Assembly (NCBI GenBank): GCA_025201765.1
Contig: MU623738.1
Coordinates: 1-12,412, forward strand
Source: Daldinia sp. FL1419
Taxonomy: Eukaryota > Ascomycota > Sordariomycetes > Xylariales > Hypoxylaceae
Length of the DNA stretch: 12,412 nucleotides
Direction of reading: 5' to 3'
Under the pieces are notes generated by a model. That model searched no databases. It saw nothing but the letters and a program-made list of their open reading frames with translations, and was not told the DNA's origin. A program made the position numbers and the translations under genes. Shown here piece by piece: positions 1-8,812 of this stretch. Each line of letters starts with the position of its first letter. Position 1 is the stretch's first letter.

Positions 1-487
1 TTATATTATAATTAAAATTTATATTAAGATCCTTAAAGGTAAATCTAAATTTCTATAAAATTTTACCCTTAATTTAATAATAATAATAAAATTTATTAAT
101 TTTTTTAAAATTATTTATATTAATATTATAATTAATTTTATTTAAAAGATTATAAAGTTTTTTAATTGTAAAATAATTGAAATAAATATGTAGGTATTAT
201 ACTTCTATTTTTATAAAATAAATAATATTGTTTAAATAAAATTATAAATATTTTTATTTTTGTTTAATATTAATTGTTATATTATTTTTATATATTAATT
301 AATTAATAATATTATTAAAATATATTTTTAAATAATTTATATCTTTAATTAAAAAAAATATATTTAATTCCCTAATATAAAAATTTATATTATTAAATGG
401 GGTATTAATTATAATAATATTTAATAATTTGATAAAAGATTTATCTTTAAACCTAATATTGGCTTTTCTAATATAGGTACAATCCAT
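1..487 (-). pseudogene. Ty1/copia retrotransposon polyprotein remnant (protease region to integrase zinc finger)
   Basis: Read on the minus strand in one frame from 487 to 1. Codons 487-302 are open and contain INTPFNNINFYI followed by a DINYLKIYFNN-like motif. Fungal copia polyproteins have a TPxGxxxFHxVxADTPFLLxLxDMDxLxVYFNNL block between the protease and the pre-integrase domain, and this matches it (recalled family pattern, not a search). After a stop at 301-299 the same frame continues with an FTIKKLYNLLNKINY stretch, as in the ELxxLHxxxGHP half of the integrase HHCC finger. It then reads KFYYYY, a stop at 76-74, and IKGK...KFRFTFKD, matching the family's KYCHHCQxxGKSPxRFKFTLKDD. The four Tyr codons (88-77) stand where Cys-His-His-Cys is expected, and the stop stands for Gln; each change is what RIP transitions give. 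The element runs off the left edge, so reverse transcriptase and RNase H would lie outside. It cannot be functional. Confidence 0.7.
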
Positions 488-1360
488 TTCAAATTTTTAA
501 TTAAAATATTTATTAATAAAAGTAAAGTATTATCCTTTATTTATTATTAAAATATAGGTAATTTTAATATTTAATATAATATTTTAGAATATAATTTTTA
601 TATATTAGTTTAAAATAAAAATAATATTAATCTTTTTAATTATTAAAAGAATAAAAATTATGATGTGGTAGTGGAATATTTGGTTGGATAGGTATACTAC
701 TACTATGAACTATATATCCTCATTATTTTTCAATTTTAAAATTATATTATAAACATTATTGTCCTTTTATTTTAAACTTTGGTTTTTAAATCTTTTATAG
801 TTTGTTAGAAAAGTTATATAATTTTTTTTGGATATGCCACATTTGGCCTTCCAATTTTCTTTAATTTTCTTACAATTGATTTTTAAATATTTAATAAATT
901 AATAACTTTTTTTTTGTATATTTAACATTTATATTTCTAAATTCTTTTAAATTATTTAAAAATATATTTTTTATTTTTATTATTTTTATAATATCTTTTA
1001 TTAATATAATTATTATAAAATTTTTTATTATTATTTTTATTAATATTATTATTTTAAAATTATTATGGTATTTTTATTATTTTATAATTTTAGAAGGATG
1101 TTTAAAGTTTATTAATTAAGGCTATAATTATTTTTAATGATTTAAAAAATATATTTTAAAATTGTATTATATCTTAATATATTTTATAAATTATTATAAT
1201 AAATTATAATTTTCTTTTATAATTAAAATTAAATATTTTTTAATATAACTATAATTTATTAAATAAAATTTATAATATTTCCATATTTATCTTTTCTTAA
1301 TTTTGCTTTTTTATTTTAATATTAAAGAAAATGGTACTTATTTAATTTTGGTAGTATTAG
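488..1360 (-). other. AT-rich flank, possibly decayed copia gag region
   Basis: No intact reading frame is visible. Position and length suit the gag part of the minus-strand copia remnant to the left, since gag of about 250-300 codons normally precedes the protease. Weak hints on the minus strand are a Pro/Ser-containing stretch (about 705-640, HSSSIPIQPNIPLPHH), a basic stretch with one Cys (about 860-780) and a KLRKDKYGNIINF stretch (about 1300-1260). None is a recognisable domain signature, and no CCHC zinc knuckle was found. Better-preserved bases lie at 660-715 and 825-865. The gag assignment is inference from position. Confidence 0.25.
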
Positions 1361-1777
1361 TTTTTATTTTTTATAATATTAAAATAATATTATAAAATAA
1401 AATATATATTAATAAAATATTAATATTAAGAAATATTATATAAGAAATAAAAGGATGTTTTTTTTATTAATATTAATGAAAACATAATATAAAATTATAA
1501 TAGGTATATATTTATTATAAAATATATTTTTAAAAAAAATTTAAACTTATTTTTGAAAATATTATATAATTTTTAATATAATTGTTATTAATATTTTAAG
1601 TTTTGTTAAAATGTTTTATAATAATAGATAAATATATTTTATTAGGAATATATTTTAAAAGAATTATAAAATAAATTAATATTTATTAATTATTAATAAA
1701 TATAAAGATTTAATTTTAAAGGATTCTTTTTTATATAAATAATAATGTTATTAAGAAGGAAAAATTATAACTTTTTG
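1361..1777. other. Featureless AT-rich sequence
   Basis: Almost only A and T with scattered G. All frames are broken by many stops, and no repeat of the other blocks in this window was recognised. No RNA gene or regulatory element is supported here. Confidence 0.5.
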
Positions 1778-2165
1778 TTAATTGGTTCCCTCCACCTGTT
1801 CCAACGCCTAAAAATAATATTATAATTATATATAAATCATCTAATAATAATCCAGGAAATCCAAAACCATTTCCCAGGGTTGGAAGAAGGGATTAAGTTA
1901 ATATAAGGCCTATATCATATTTAAGATTATAACCTAAATTATATCCTTATTATTTTTATTATATAAAATAAGTAAAATAAATTGGAAGGGGTAAAAAGGG
2001 TGGTAATTAAATAAATGTTAAAGATTCTTATTAAAAAAAAAGCCTAAAAGAAATACCAAATATTATTTAATTCCTTTATCAAAATTATTTTAATTGATTA
2101 AGAGGTTTTTAAATTCCTTAAGGGCTATAACAGAATTTTATAAGGTAGGGGTAGGGTAATAATTA
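1778..2165. other. Less-mutated island with short open stretches, unidentified
   Basis: This stretch keeps many more C and G than its surroundings. The plus frame starting at 1783 reads WFPPPVPTPKNN and, after a Ser/Asn-rich part, NNNPGNPKPFPRVGRRD before a stop, a Pro/Asn-rich composition typical of linker or gag regions. The opposite strand over the same bases is also open for about 55 codons and Gly/Leu-rich, so the coding strand is not settled. Further right, a plus frame near 2028-2150 reads KKKPKRNTKYYLIPLSKLF, a stop, then LIKRFLNSLRAITEFYKVGV; it is in a different frame from the first stretch. I do not recognise the protein. A second degraded retroelement is the likeliest source. Confidence 0.3.
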
Positions 2166-3335
2166 ATATAATAAAATTATAATTGAAGGGGAAAAAAATT
2201 ATAAAATAAGTTCTATTTAAATTATTAATAAAATATTAAAAATAAAAAAAAAGTTAAATAATAATGGTTGTAAGGTAAAAAATATATATTATATAAAATA
2301 AGGAAAATTATAAAAAATAGTATTTAATTATTCCATCTGTATGATTTAATAAATAGATATTTGTAAGTTATAAGTTATTAGTTATTATTGTTATATAAAT
2401 ATTATTATTTAAATAATTGATCCTATATTAAAATATATTAATCCTCTCTTAATATTAATTATTAATATTCTTTATATTAATATATTAAATCATTTAAATT
2501 TTATAATCTCCAATTTATTTAAATTTTATTATAATAATTTACCTATAAATATAAGATTATTAAATACTTTTATATAATTAATATTTAATTTTTTTATATA
2601 AATGTTTTTTTATATTAATATTATTTATAAAATAATCCTAATTAATTTTAATATATTAACAAAATCATTTATAATAAATCCTTTAAAATATTCCTTATAT
2701 TCAATTAATATTTTATTAAGTATATATATATATAAAGAATTTAAATTTATAACTTCAAAATCTCTTATTGTTTATAATACCTAAATTATTTTCTATTTAA
2801 AGATTGTATTTATAAAAATAATATTTATTTATTTTATAATCTTATAATTAAATTGGTTGATAAATATTAGGCTTTAGAAAGGCAAATATTTCATTAATTT
2901 ATAAAATATATTTATATTTTCCACCTAAATAGCATCCATATCATCAAATAGGATATAGCTTTATACTTACATTAAACTCTTTAGTTGAAACATTGTAGGG
3001 ATAGGTATTAAAAATAAGTATAATGATAAAGATGGTGATTTGGGAAGGTGTATATTTTAAAAATTAAATAATATTAAATAATAACTATCTATTATAAAAA
3101 TAATTGGAAATATAATACTAATATCATTTATATTACTACAATAAAAACTTCTAAATTATTATAATAATAATTTTTCTAACTTTATTAATCTATATTATTA
3201 ATTATTTAATAATATTAATCAATATTAGTAAATACATATATAAAATAAAAGCAAAATAATAATAAAATAAATAACAATAAAAATAAAATTAATATATTAT
3301 AATTATCTAAAAAAAAAACTATCTAAAAAAGATAA
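2166..3335. other. AT-rich sequence without a recognisable gene
   Basis: No gene could be supported. A 60-codon open stretch on the plus strand at 2602-2784 is nearly all Ile, Asn, Leu, Tyr, Lys and Phe, which is what random AT-rich DNA encodes. The part from about 2865 to 3060 keeps more G and C than its flanks and may be another decayed mobile-element piece. Its minus strand has a short open run containing SPSLSLYLFLIPIPTMFQLK, which I cannot assign. Confidence 0.4.
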
Positions 3336-3339
3336 GTAA

Positions 3340-3424
3340 GAAACTTATCCTTATATAACAATAGATACACAAATACTTCTTAAGGGTCGTATGCCAGACC
3401 AAGGACATAAGTCATACAACCACC
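3340..3424. other. Preserved island with small imperfect inverted repeat
   Basis: A patch of near-normal base composition lies between two AT-only regions. GTCGTATG (3386-3393) is answered by CATACAAC (3413-3420), an inverted pair matching at 7 of 8 positions around a 19-base loop. It sits at the left border of the tandem repeat array, so it could be the edge of a mobile element such as an LTR end. No terminal TG/CA pair or target duplication could be shown. Confidence 0.3.
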
Positions 3425-4740
3425 AATTAAATAAGAGTTTTAATTAAATAAAAGTTTTAATTAAACAAAAATTTCTATAAAACATGCCTTACATTTTTTT
3501 TGTACAAATTTTTATAAAAAAAATTAATAATTTTGTATTTGAGAATTTGAGCTAATCAGATAAGTAAATAATTTTTAAAAACTTATTTATATTAAATATA
3601 AACTTTAATTAAACAGGAATTTTTGTAAGATATACCTTAACCCTATATTTTTATTATATAAAGTTTTATAAAAAATTAATAATTTAGTGTTTTTAAATTA
3701 ATCGAATAAAAAAATAATTTTTAAGAACCCATTTATGTTAAATATAAATTCTAATAATTTTTTATTATATAAATTTTTATTAAAAAATTAATAATTTTAT
3801 ACTTAAGAATTTAAACTAATCAAACAAAAAAACAATTTCTAAGAAACTCTAATAACTTTTACAAAACATACCTTACAATTTTATTATATAAATCTTTATA
3901 AGAAAACTAATAATTGAAGGTATTTTAATTTAAACTAATCAAACAAAAAAATAATTTTTAAAAGTTTATTTATATTAAATTAAAACTTTAATAGATATAT
4001 TTTAACATTATACTTTTATTATATAAATTTTTATAAAAAAATTAATAATTAAATATATTTTAACTTAAATTAATTAAATAAGAAAATAATTTCTAAAAAT
4101 TTATTTATATTAAATATAAACTCTAATAATTCCTACAAAATATACCCTATACTTTATTATACAAATCTCTATAAAAGAACTAATAATTTAATATTTAAAA
4201 ACTTAAATTAATCAAACAAAAATTAACACTTAAAAATATATATATTAAACAAAAAATCTAATTAAACAAAAACTCTAATAACTCCTACAAAATATGCCCT
4301 ACATTTTATTATACCAAACTCTATAGAAAGTTGACGATTTTATATTTAAAAACTTAAATTAATCAAACCAGAAAACAATTTCTAAAAATTTATTTATTTA
4401 AATAAAAACTCTAATTAAATAAAAGTTTTAATTGTTCTTACAAAATATACCCTGCAGTTTTATTGTACAAATTTCTATTAAAAATTAACAATTCTATACT
4501 TAAAAACTTAAACTAATCAAATAAAAATCAATATTTAAAAACTTATTTACATACCAAAAAACATTAGATTAACAGACTTTATCCTGGCCCTATCACCCCA
4601 ACTCATTACTATAAAAAAACTAACAATTCTATATTTAAAAATTTAAACTAATTAAATTAGAAAACAACTTTTAAAAATTTATTTATATTAAATATAAAAT
4701 CTAATTAAATAAAAATTCTAATAACTCTTACAAACTAATA
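3425..4740. repeat. Degenerate tandem repeat array, about nine units of 111-154 bp
   Basis: Each unit shows the same order of motifs: CTCTAATAACTCCTACAAAA, a TATACCCTA-like box, TTTATTATACAAA, TCTATAAAAGA, CTAATAATT, AACTTAAATTAATCAAAC, and AATTTCTAAAAATTTATTTA. The CTAATAA/TTAATAA core recurs near 3524, 3677, 3788, 3907, 4042, 4180, 4331, 4485 and 4620, giving spacings of 153, 111, 119, 135, 138, 151, 154 and 135. Units near 3780 and 3850 are shortened. The unit around 4550-4610 carries a C-rich insertion not seen in the others. G is very scarce on the plus strand while C persists, as after one-sided G-to-A mutation. No reading frame is shared by the units, so this looks like a satellite or minisatellite rather than a gene. 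Confidence 0.75.
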
Positions 4741-4786
4741 AAATCTTCCAACTTTAATTACATAATTACATTACAACCTTCTATAA

Positions 4787-4806
4787 CCCCCCCCCCCCCC
4801 CCCCCC
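4787..4806. repeat. Homopolymer run of 20 C
   Basis: Twenty consecutive C residues lie in a region otherwise almost free of such runs, followed by TTAAAAAAAAACC. It lies between the tandem array and inverted repeat block X4. CpA is the preferred RIP target, so a pure C run would be largely spared. It could be a true mononucleotide repeat or an assembly/read artefact at a repeat border. Confidence 0.9.
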
Positions 4807-4854
4807 TTAAAAAAAAACCTTATATAATTAAGATAACTCAATTATAAAAATAAT

Positions 4855-5581
4855 TAAAAAAAATTTAATTAAAAACATAAAAATAATTTTATATTTTTAT
4901 AAAATGTTATTATTTATTCTTATTTTTATAATTTTCTTTTTAATATTATAATATTATATTTATTTTATAAAATGATTTAAAATAATATTATTAATCCATA
5001 ACTCTTTTTAATTAACCTTAATCCTTTTTATATATTTTATTTATACTTTATAATTTTGTAATATGATATTATTCTACCTATTATATTTATGGTCCAGTAC
5101 TATCTTAAAAAGCCCATTTCATTTTCATATATATATTATATTAAGTAAAAAAAAGTTTATATATTTATAAATATTCTATTATCTTTTCAATTTTATCCTA
5201 TTATTAAACCTCTAATGTTTTGATCCCTTTACTAAAAACTATTACAATATTCTGGACCTAATATAATACTTTAATATTATATTATATTGGGATTATAATC
5301 CTAATATGATTATATATAATAAAAATAATTTATTCATTAAGAATAAAGAACTATACGAGGAGCGTGGCTATACCTTTCCAGTGCAATTCTAGGAATCAAT
5401 TGTTGAGGCTTTATTGCAACCTTTTTAAAATTTTTAAATCTTTAAAAAAACTTATTAAAAGATTATTAATAATATTTAATAATTATTCTTATTATATTTA
5501 ATCTTTTATTTATTAGGTCCACAATTTTCATACGTTCTAACAGTCCCAGGAGGACTATTTATTTCAGCATTACCGACGCAC
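4855..5581 (-). repeat. Block X, copy X4 (inverted, truncated, best-preserved part)
   Basis: The reverse complement matches block X1 from about 7690 to about 8415, so both ends of X are missing. Positions 5341-5420 and 5519-5580 are the least mutated block X sequence in the window. On the plus strand, which is antisense to the LINE tails, the frame from 5288 to 5425 is open except for a TAG at 5390-5392 and includes GELYEERGYTFPVQF-like residues (here KNKELYEERGYTFPVQF). The matching frame exists in X1, X2 and X5 but is more damaged there. An overlapping frame through about 5352-5498 is also open, so the true frame is uncertain. I do not recognise either product. Confidence 0.7.
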
Positions 5582-5791
5582 TTATTAATATATTTAAATC
5601 TAAATTTTAATAAATACAATTTTTTTATTCAAAATATATTTACTTTTATTCAAAATTCCTTAATATATATAATTAAAAAGAATAAAAAGAAGAATAAGGA
5701 GGTAGATGTAGAAAAGGATGATTTTAATAAATATAAAATAATTTTAAATAAAGATAATTTTTTAAAGATCCCATTAATATATTATTATTAA
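5483..5791 (+). other. Open reading frame without ATG across the X4/L-D junction, unidentified
   Basis: The frame starting at 5483 is free of stops for 102 codons and ends with TAA at 5789-5791. It begins in X4 with a segment reading GPQFSYVLTVPGGLFISALP, crosses the X4/L-D junction near 5582, and continues antisense to the LINE 3' region with LNLNFNKYN and a charged tail KKNKEVDVEKDDFNKY. The second half has in-frame counterparts in L-A, L-B and L-C. There is no ATG, and the first half competes with another frame containing VHNFHTF and QSQEDYLFQHYRR whose stops are all of the RIP type. It is probably a fragment brought together by the junction deletion rather than a gene. Confidence 0.3.
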
Positions 5792-5981
5792 TATTTATTT
5801 ATTTAATTATAAACTTGTTTATTTAATATATAATTCTTAAAAATATTTATATTAAATAAATTATAATATTATTTTATATATAAATAATTGAATTTATTTA
5901 AAGAATCAATAAATTATTAGTAAGGTTTTATCAGGGTTAGATAATATCATTTTAGAATTTATATTAATTAAGGAAAACCCC
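5582..5981 (-). mobile_element. LINE 3' end, copy L-D (inverted)
   Basis: The reverse complement aligns with L-B from about 7035 to 7452: the last codons of the LINE open reading frame plus the 3' region. Minus-strand codons ending at the stop 5896-5894 read NPDKTLLIIY, stop, FFK, against NPDKTLLIACWFFK in L-B. The Trp codon has become TGA. Compared with L-B and X1, about 240 bases are missing at the join to X4 near 5582. At its right end it abuts L-A head to head with no spacer. Confidence 0.75.
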
Positions 5982-6675
5982 CTAACACAAAAATACCTCC
6001 TAACATAAAAATCAATAATTGCTATTTTAATTTACAGAAATATAAAATATTAATACTATTACAGATATATATTAAAAAAATAAAATTAAAAACCTTCCTA
6101 TTTAATACCGAAATTCTTAACATAAATACTCCTAAATATAAATATAATAAAAGAAAAACAATATAATATATAATTTTTAAATATCTTAAATATATTCTAA
6201 CATAAGCCTATTTTAAATAAAATTTAACCCTAAAAATTTTCTTAACTAATACAAACTATAAAAAAACATTATCCAATCCTAATAAAATCCCATTAATAAC
6301 CCATTAATTCCTTAAATAAATTTAATTACCTATATATAAAATAATATTACAATTTATTTAATACAAACATTTCCAAAAATTTTAAATTAAATAGAAAAAA
6401 TTTACAATTAAATAAAAAAAGTATAAATAATAATATATTAATAAAATCTTTTAAAAAAAATTACATTTACCCAAAATCATTCCGCATTTACCCCAAACCA
6501 TACTTATTAAAATTGCCCTCCTCTACATCCACCTCCTCATTCTCCTCAATCATATACATTAAAAAATTTTAAATAAAAACAAATACATTCTTAAAAAAGA
6601 AATTGTACTTATTAAAACTTAAATTTAAATATATCAGAAAATTATTAAAAGTTTATAATAAATTATTATTTAGAA
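5982..6675 (+). mobile_element. LINE 3' end, copy L-A (heavily G-to-A mutated)
   Basis: Collinear with L-B 806 bases downstream, in the same orientation. It begins inside the coding region and runs past the coding stop (6317-6319) to the shared end ATAATAAATTATTATT. In frame, the final codons read ITH, stop, FLK where L-B has IACWFFK. Nearly all differences from L-B are A for G on the plus strand, while C is kept. The better-preserved C-rich stretch at 6478-6545 belongs to the 3' region. Unlike L-B it is followed directly by another LINE copy rather than by block X. Confidence 0.75.
6488..6643 (-). other. Antisense frame in L-A tail (counterpart of the L-C frame)
   Basis: Minus-strand frame of 52 codons ending with TAA at 6490-6488. 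It has one internal stop and reads NFLIYLNLSFNKYNFF at the start and an acidic end ENEEVDVEEGNFNKYGLG. It is four codons shorter than in L-B through an in-frame deletion in the charged part. Confidence 0.35.
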
Positions 6676-7125
6676 ATTAAGGTCAATTGGAACGTTAAAT
6701 AGAAGGGATGTCAATATCCCAAAGAAGTTCTTTTAAACCATTAGATAGAAAGATAGGAACGACATAGGAAGGGCACTGTTATGCCAATAATTTAGTTACT
6801 ATTTCCTGGTATAAAGATCAATAATTAGTATTTTAATTTGCGGAAGTACGAAGTGTTGGTGCTATTACAAATATGTATTAAGAAAATAAGATTAAAAGTT
6901 TTTTTGTTTAGTAGAAAGGTTTTTGGAATAAATATTCTTAAGTGCAAATGTGGTGAAAAGGAAATAATACAGTATATAATTCTTAAATATTCTGAATATG
7001 TTCTAGCATGGGCCTGCTTCAAATGGAATTTAACCTTGAGAGCTTTCTTAACTAGTATAAACTATAAAAAAGTGTTGTTTAACCCCGATAAAACCTTATT
7101 AATAGCTTGTTGGTTTTTTAAATAA
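6676..7125 (+). pseudogene. LINE polyprotein C-terminal end (after reverse transcriptase), degraded
   Basis: The frame runs through five RIP-type stops from 6676 to 6828 and is then open from a TTG at 6838 to the TAA at 7123-7125 (95 codons); the TTG is not a real start. The open part reads RKYEVLVLLQIC, IKKIRLKVFLF, SRKVFGI, then CKCGEKEIIQYIILKYSEY. Fungal Tad1-type LINE proteins end with RKxESxxLxQxRTGKIGLxxFLxxRxVPGVxSPxCxCGxxxETxxHxxxxCPE, and the order and spacing agree (recalled pattern). The zinc-knuckle Cys codons at 6943-6945 and 6949-6951 remain. The His (6973-6975) and last Cys (6988-6990) are both Tyr, single transitions from CAT/CAC and TGT/TGC. The following FKWNLTLRAFLTSINYKK and NPDKTLLIACWFFK are shared with the other copies. 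Confidence 0.75.
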
Positions 7126-7291
7126 ATTTAATTATTTATATATAGAATAATATTATAATTTGTTTAGTGTGAATGTTTCCAGAAATTTCGAGTTAAGTAA
7201 GAAAAACCCACAATTAAATAAAAGGATATAAATAATAATATATTAGTAGGGTTCTTTAAGAGGATTATATTTATCTGAGATTATTCTGCGC

Positions 7292-7459
7292 CTATTCTGA
7301 ACTGTATTTATTAGAATTGTCCTCTCCCGCATCTGCTTCTTTATCCTCTTCTTTATTTTTTTTAATTATATATATTAGGGAATTTTAAATGAAAGTAAAT
7401 GCATTTTTAAAAGGAGGATTGTGTTTATTAGGATTTAAGCTTAAATATATTGGGAAATT
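7292..7459 (-). other. Antisense frame in L-B tail
   Basis: Minus-strand frame of 56 codons ending at TAG 7294-7292, with one internal TAA (7387-7385). It starts NFPIYLSLNPNKHNPPFKN and ends with a charged tail NKEEDKEADAGEDNSNKY. See the L-C counterpart for the uninterrupted version. Confidence 0.35.
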
Positions 7460-7485
7460 ATTAAAGATTTATAATAAATTATTAT

Positions 7486-8812
7486 TAAGGAATAATAAAG
7501 TGTTTAATACTATTTGAACTTCTTAAATAAAAGATCATTATAATAATAACATATATAAATAATATAGATTATTGGGGATAAGGTAATATATATGTGTTTT
7601 TTTTTAAAATTAATTTTTTTATAAATCTTATATTATAATTAATAAATATTAATAGATTGGATATAAAATGGGATTATATTGTAGGATAATCATAACATTA
7701 ATAATATTAAAATAAATAATCCTTTTAAAATTGTTAAAATGTATAAGAATTATGGATTTAATAAATAAAAGATCAAATATAATAAAAATAATTATTAAAT
7801 ATTATTAACAATCTTTGAATAAGTTTTTTAAAGGCTTAAAAATCTTAAAAAAGCTATAACAAAATTTTACTAATTAATTTCTGGAATTATGCTAAAAAGG
7901 TGTAGTTATGTTTTTTATACAGTTTTTTATTTTTAATAAATAAATCATTTTTATAATATGTAATTATATTAGAATTATAATTTTAATATAATATAATATT
8001 AGAATATTATATTAGATTTAAGATATTATAATAATTTTTAATAAAAAGATTAAAATATTTAAAGAAGGTTAATAATAGGATGAAATTAGAGAAATATTGA
8101 AATATTTATAAATATATAAGTTTTTTTTTACTTAATATAATATATATATAAAAATAAAGTAGGTTTTTTGAGGCGGTATTAGATCATGAATGTAATAGAT
8201 ATAATAATATTATATTATAATATTGTAAAATGTAAATAAAGTATATAAAAAAGATTGAAGTTAATTAGGAAGGGTTATAGGTTAATAATATTATTTTAAA
8301 TTATTTTAAAAAATAAATATAATATTGTGGTGTTAAAAAGAAGGTTATAAAAGTAAGAATAGGTAATAGTTTTTTATAGAAATATAAAATTATTTATATA
8401 TATTTATATTTTATATAGATTATATATATTTTAATTTTTCTTTAGAATAATCTTTTTACAATATAATAATGTTTTTATTATTTATAAAGAAAATAATGAA
8501 GCTATTTTAGACTTTATTATTACCTTATATCTAAGCTATTATTATATTATTTTATAAAATTTAGGTATTATAATGTATAAATTATTTTTTTATATTAAAG
8601 TTTAATTATTTTTATTGGAAGGTGAGTTTTAATAAGAACATAAGGTAAAATTAAAGTTATGGTAATATAGTTTATTTGGATAGGCGGTGGGTAAATTTTC
8701 TTTAGAATATGGTTTTTATTTGGAATAAATATTAAAAGATGGATTGGATACCTATAATATATTTTAAATAAATTGGGGTAATAATAAATAAATAAATAAA
8801 TAAATAAATTAT
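7486..8812 (+). repeat. Block X, copy X1 (full length, C-to-T mutated)
   Basis: A repeat of about 1.33 kb of unknown family. It starts just after the LINE end motif AATAAATTATTATTA and finishes with GGGGTAATAATAAATAAATA and further TAAA units. AATAAATTATTATTA follows again at about 8802-8816, so X1 is flanked by direct repeats of that motif. This fits either a target duplication or the border of a tandem unit. C is rare on the plus strand and G persists, including GGCGGT at 8171-8176 and GGCGGTGGGT at 8683-8692. No sense-strand protein is visible. On the minus strand a frame parallel to that of X4 can be followed through mainly RIP-type stops, with a one-base deletion near 7865. The simple-repeat tail resembles LINE or SINE 3' ends, so X may be a LINE 3' region or a separate element. 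Confidence 0.7.

Larger units (their letters stand above)
6676..7485 (+). mobile_element. LINE (Tad1-like non-LTR retrotransposon) 3' end, copy L-B
   Basis: This is the best-preserved sense LINE copy. It comprises 450 bases of coding region (described separately) and about 360 bases of 3' region ending in the ATAATAAATTATTATTA motif. The 3' region contains a pyrimidine-rich stretch (about 7318-7362) that is kept in L-A and L-C and lies opposite the antisense acidic frame. It shows mostly T for C against the other copies. Left of it lies L-A, right of it X1. The 5' part of the element (endonuclease and reverse transcriptase) is absent, as in 5'-truncated LINE insertions. Confidence 0.75.

Noticed and set aside
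2602..2784. 60-codon open stretch on the plus strand
   Set aside because: Composition is almost purely Ile, Asn, Leu, Tyr, Lys and Phe, as expected by chance at this A+T level. No motif or conserved counterpart was seen.
3386..3420. Rho-independent terminator or structured RNA at the small inverted repeat
   Set aside because: The stem is 8 bp with a mismatch, no transcription unit is nearby, and the context is fungal repeat DNA.
3425..4740. CRISPR array
   Set aside because: Units are over 110 bp, diverged along their whole length, and lack identical short repeats with unique spacers.
6825..7022. 65-codon open stretch on the minus strand
   Set aside because: It is the antisense shadow of the LINE coding remnant L-B, whose plus-strand motifs are clear.
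8784..8805. TAAA simple repeat as an independent microsatellite
   Set aside because: The same repeat lies at the corresponding end of X2 and X5, so it is the tail of block X.
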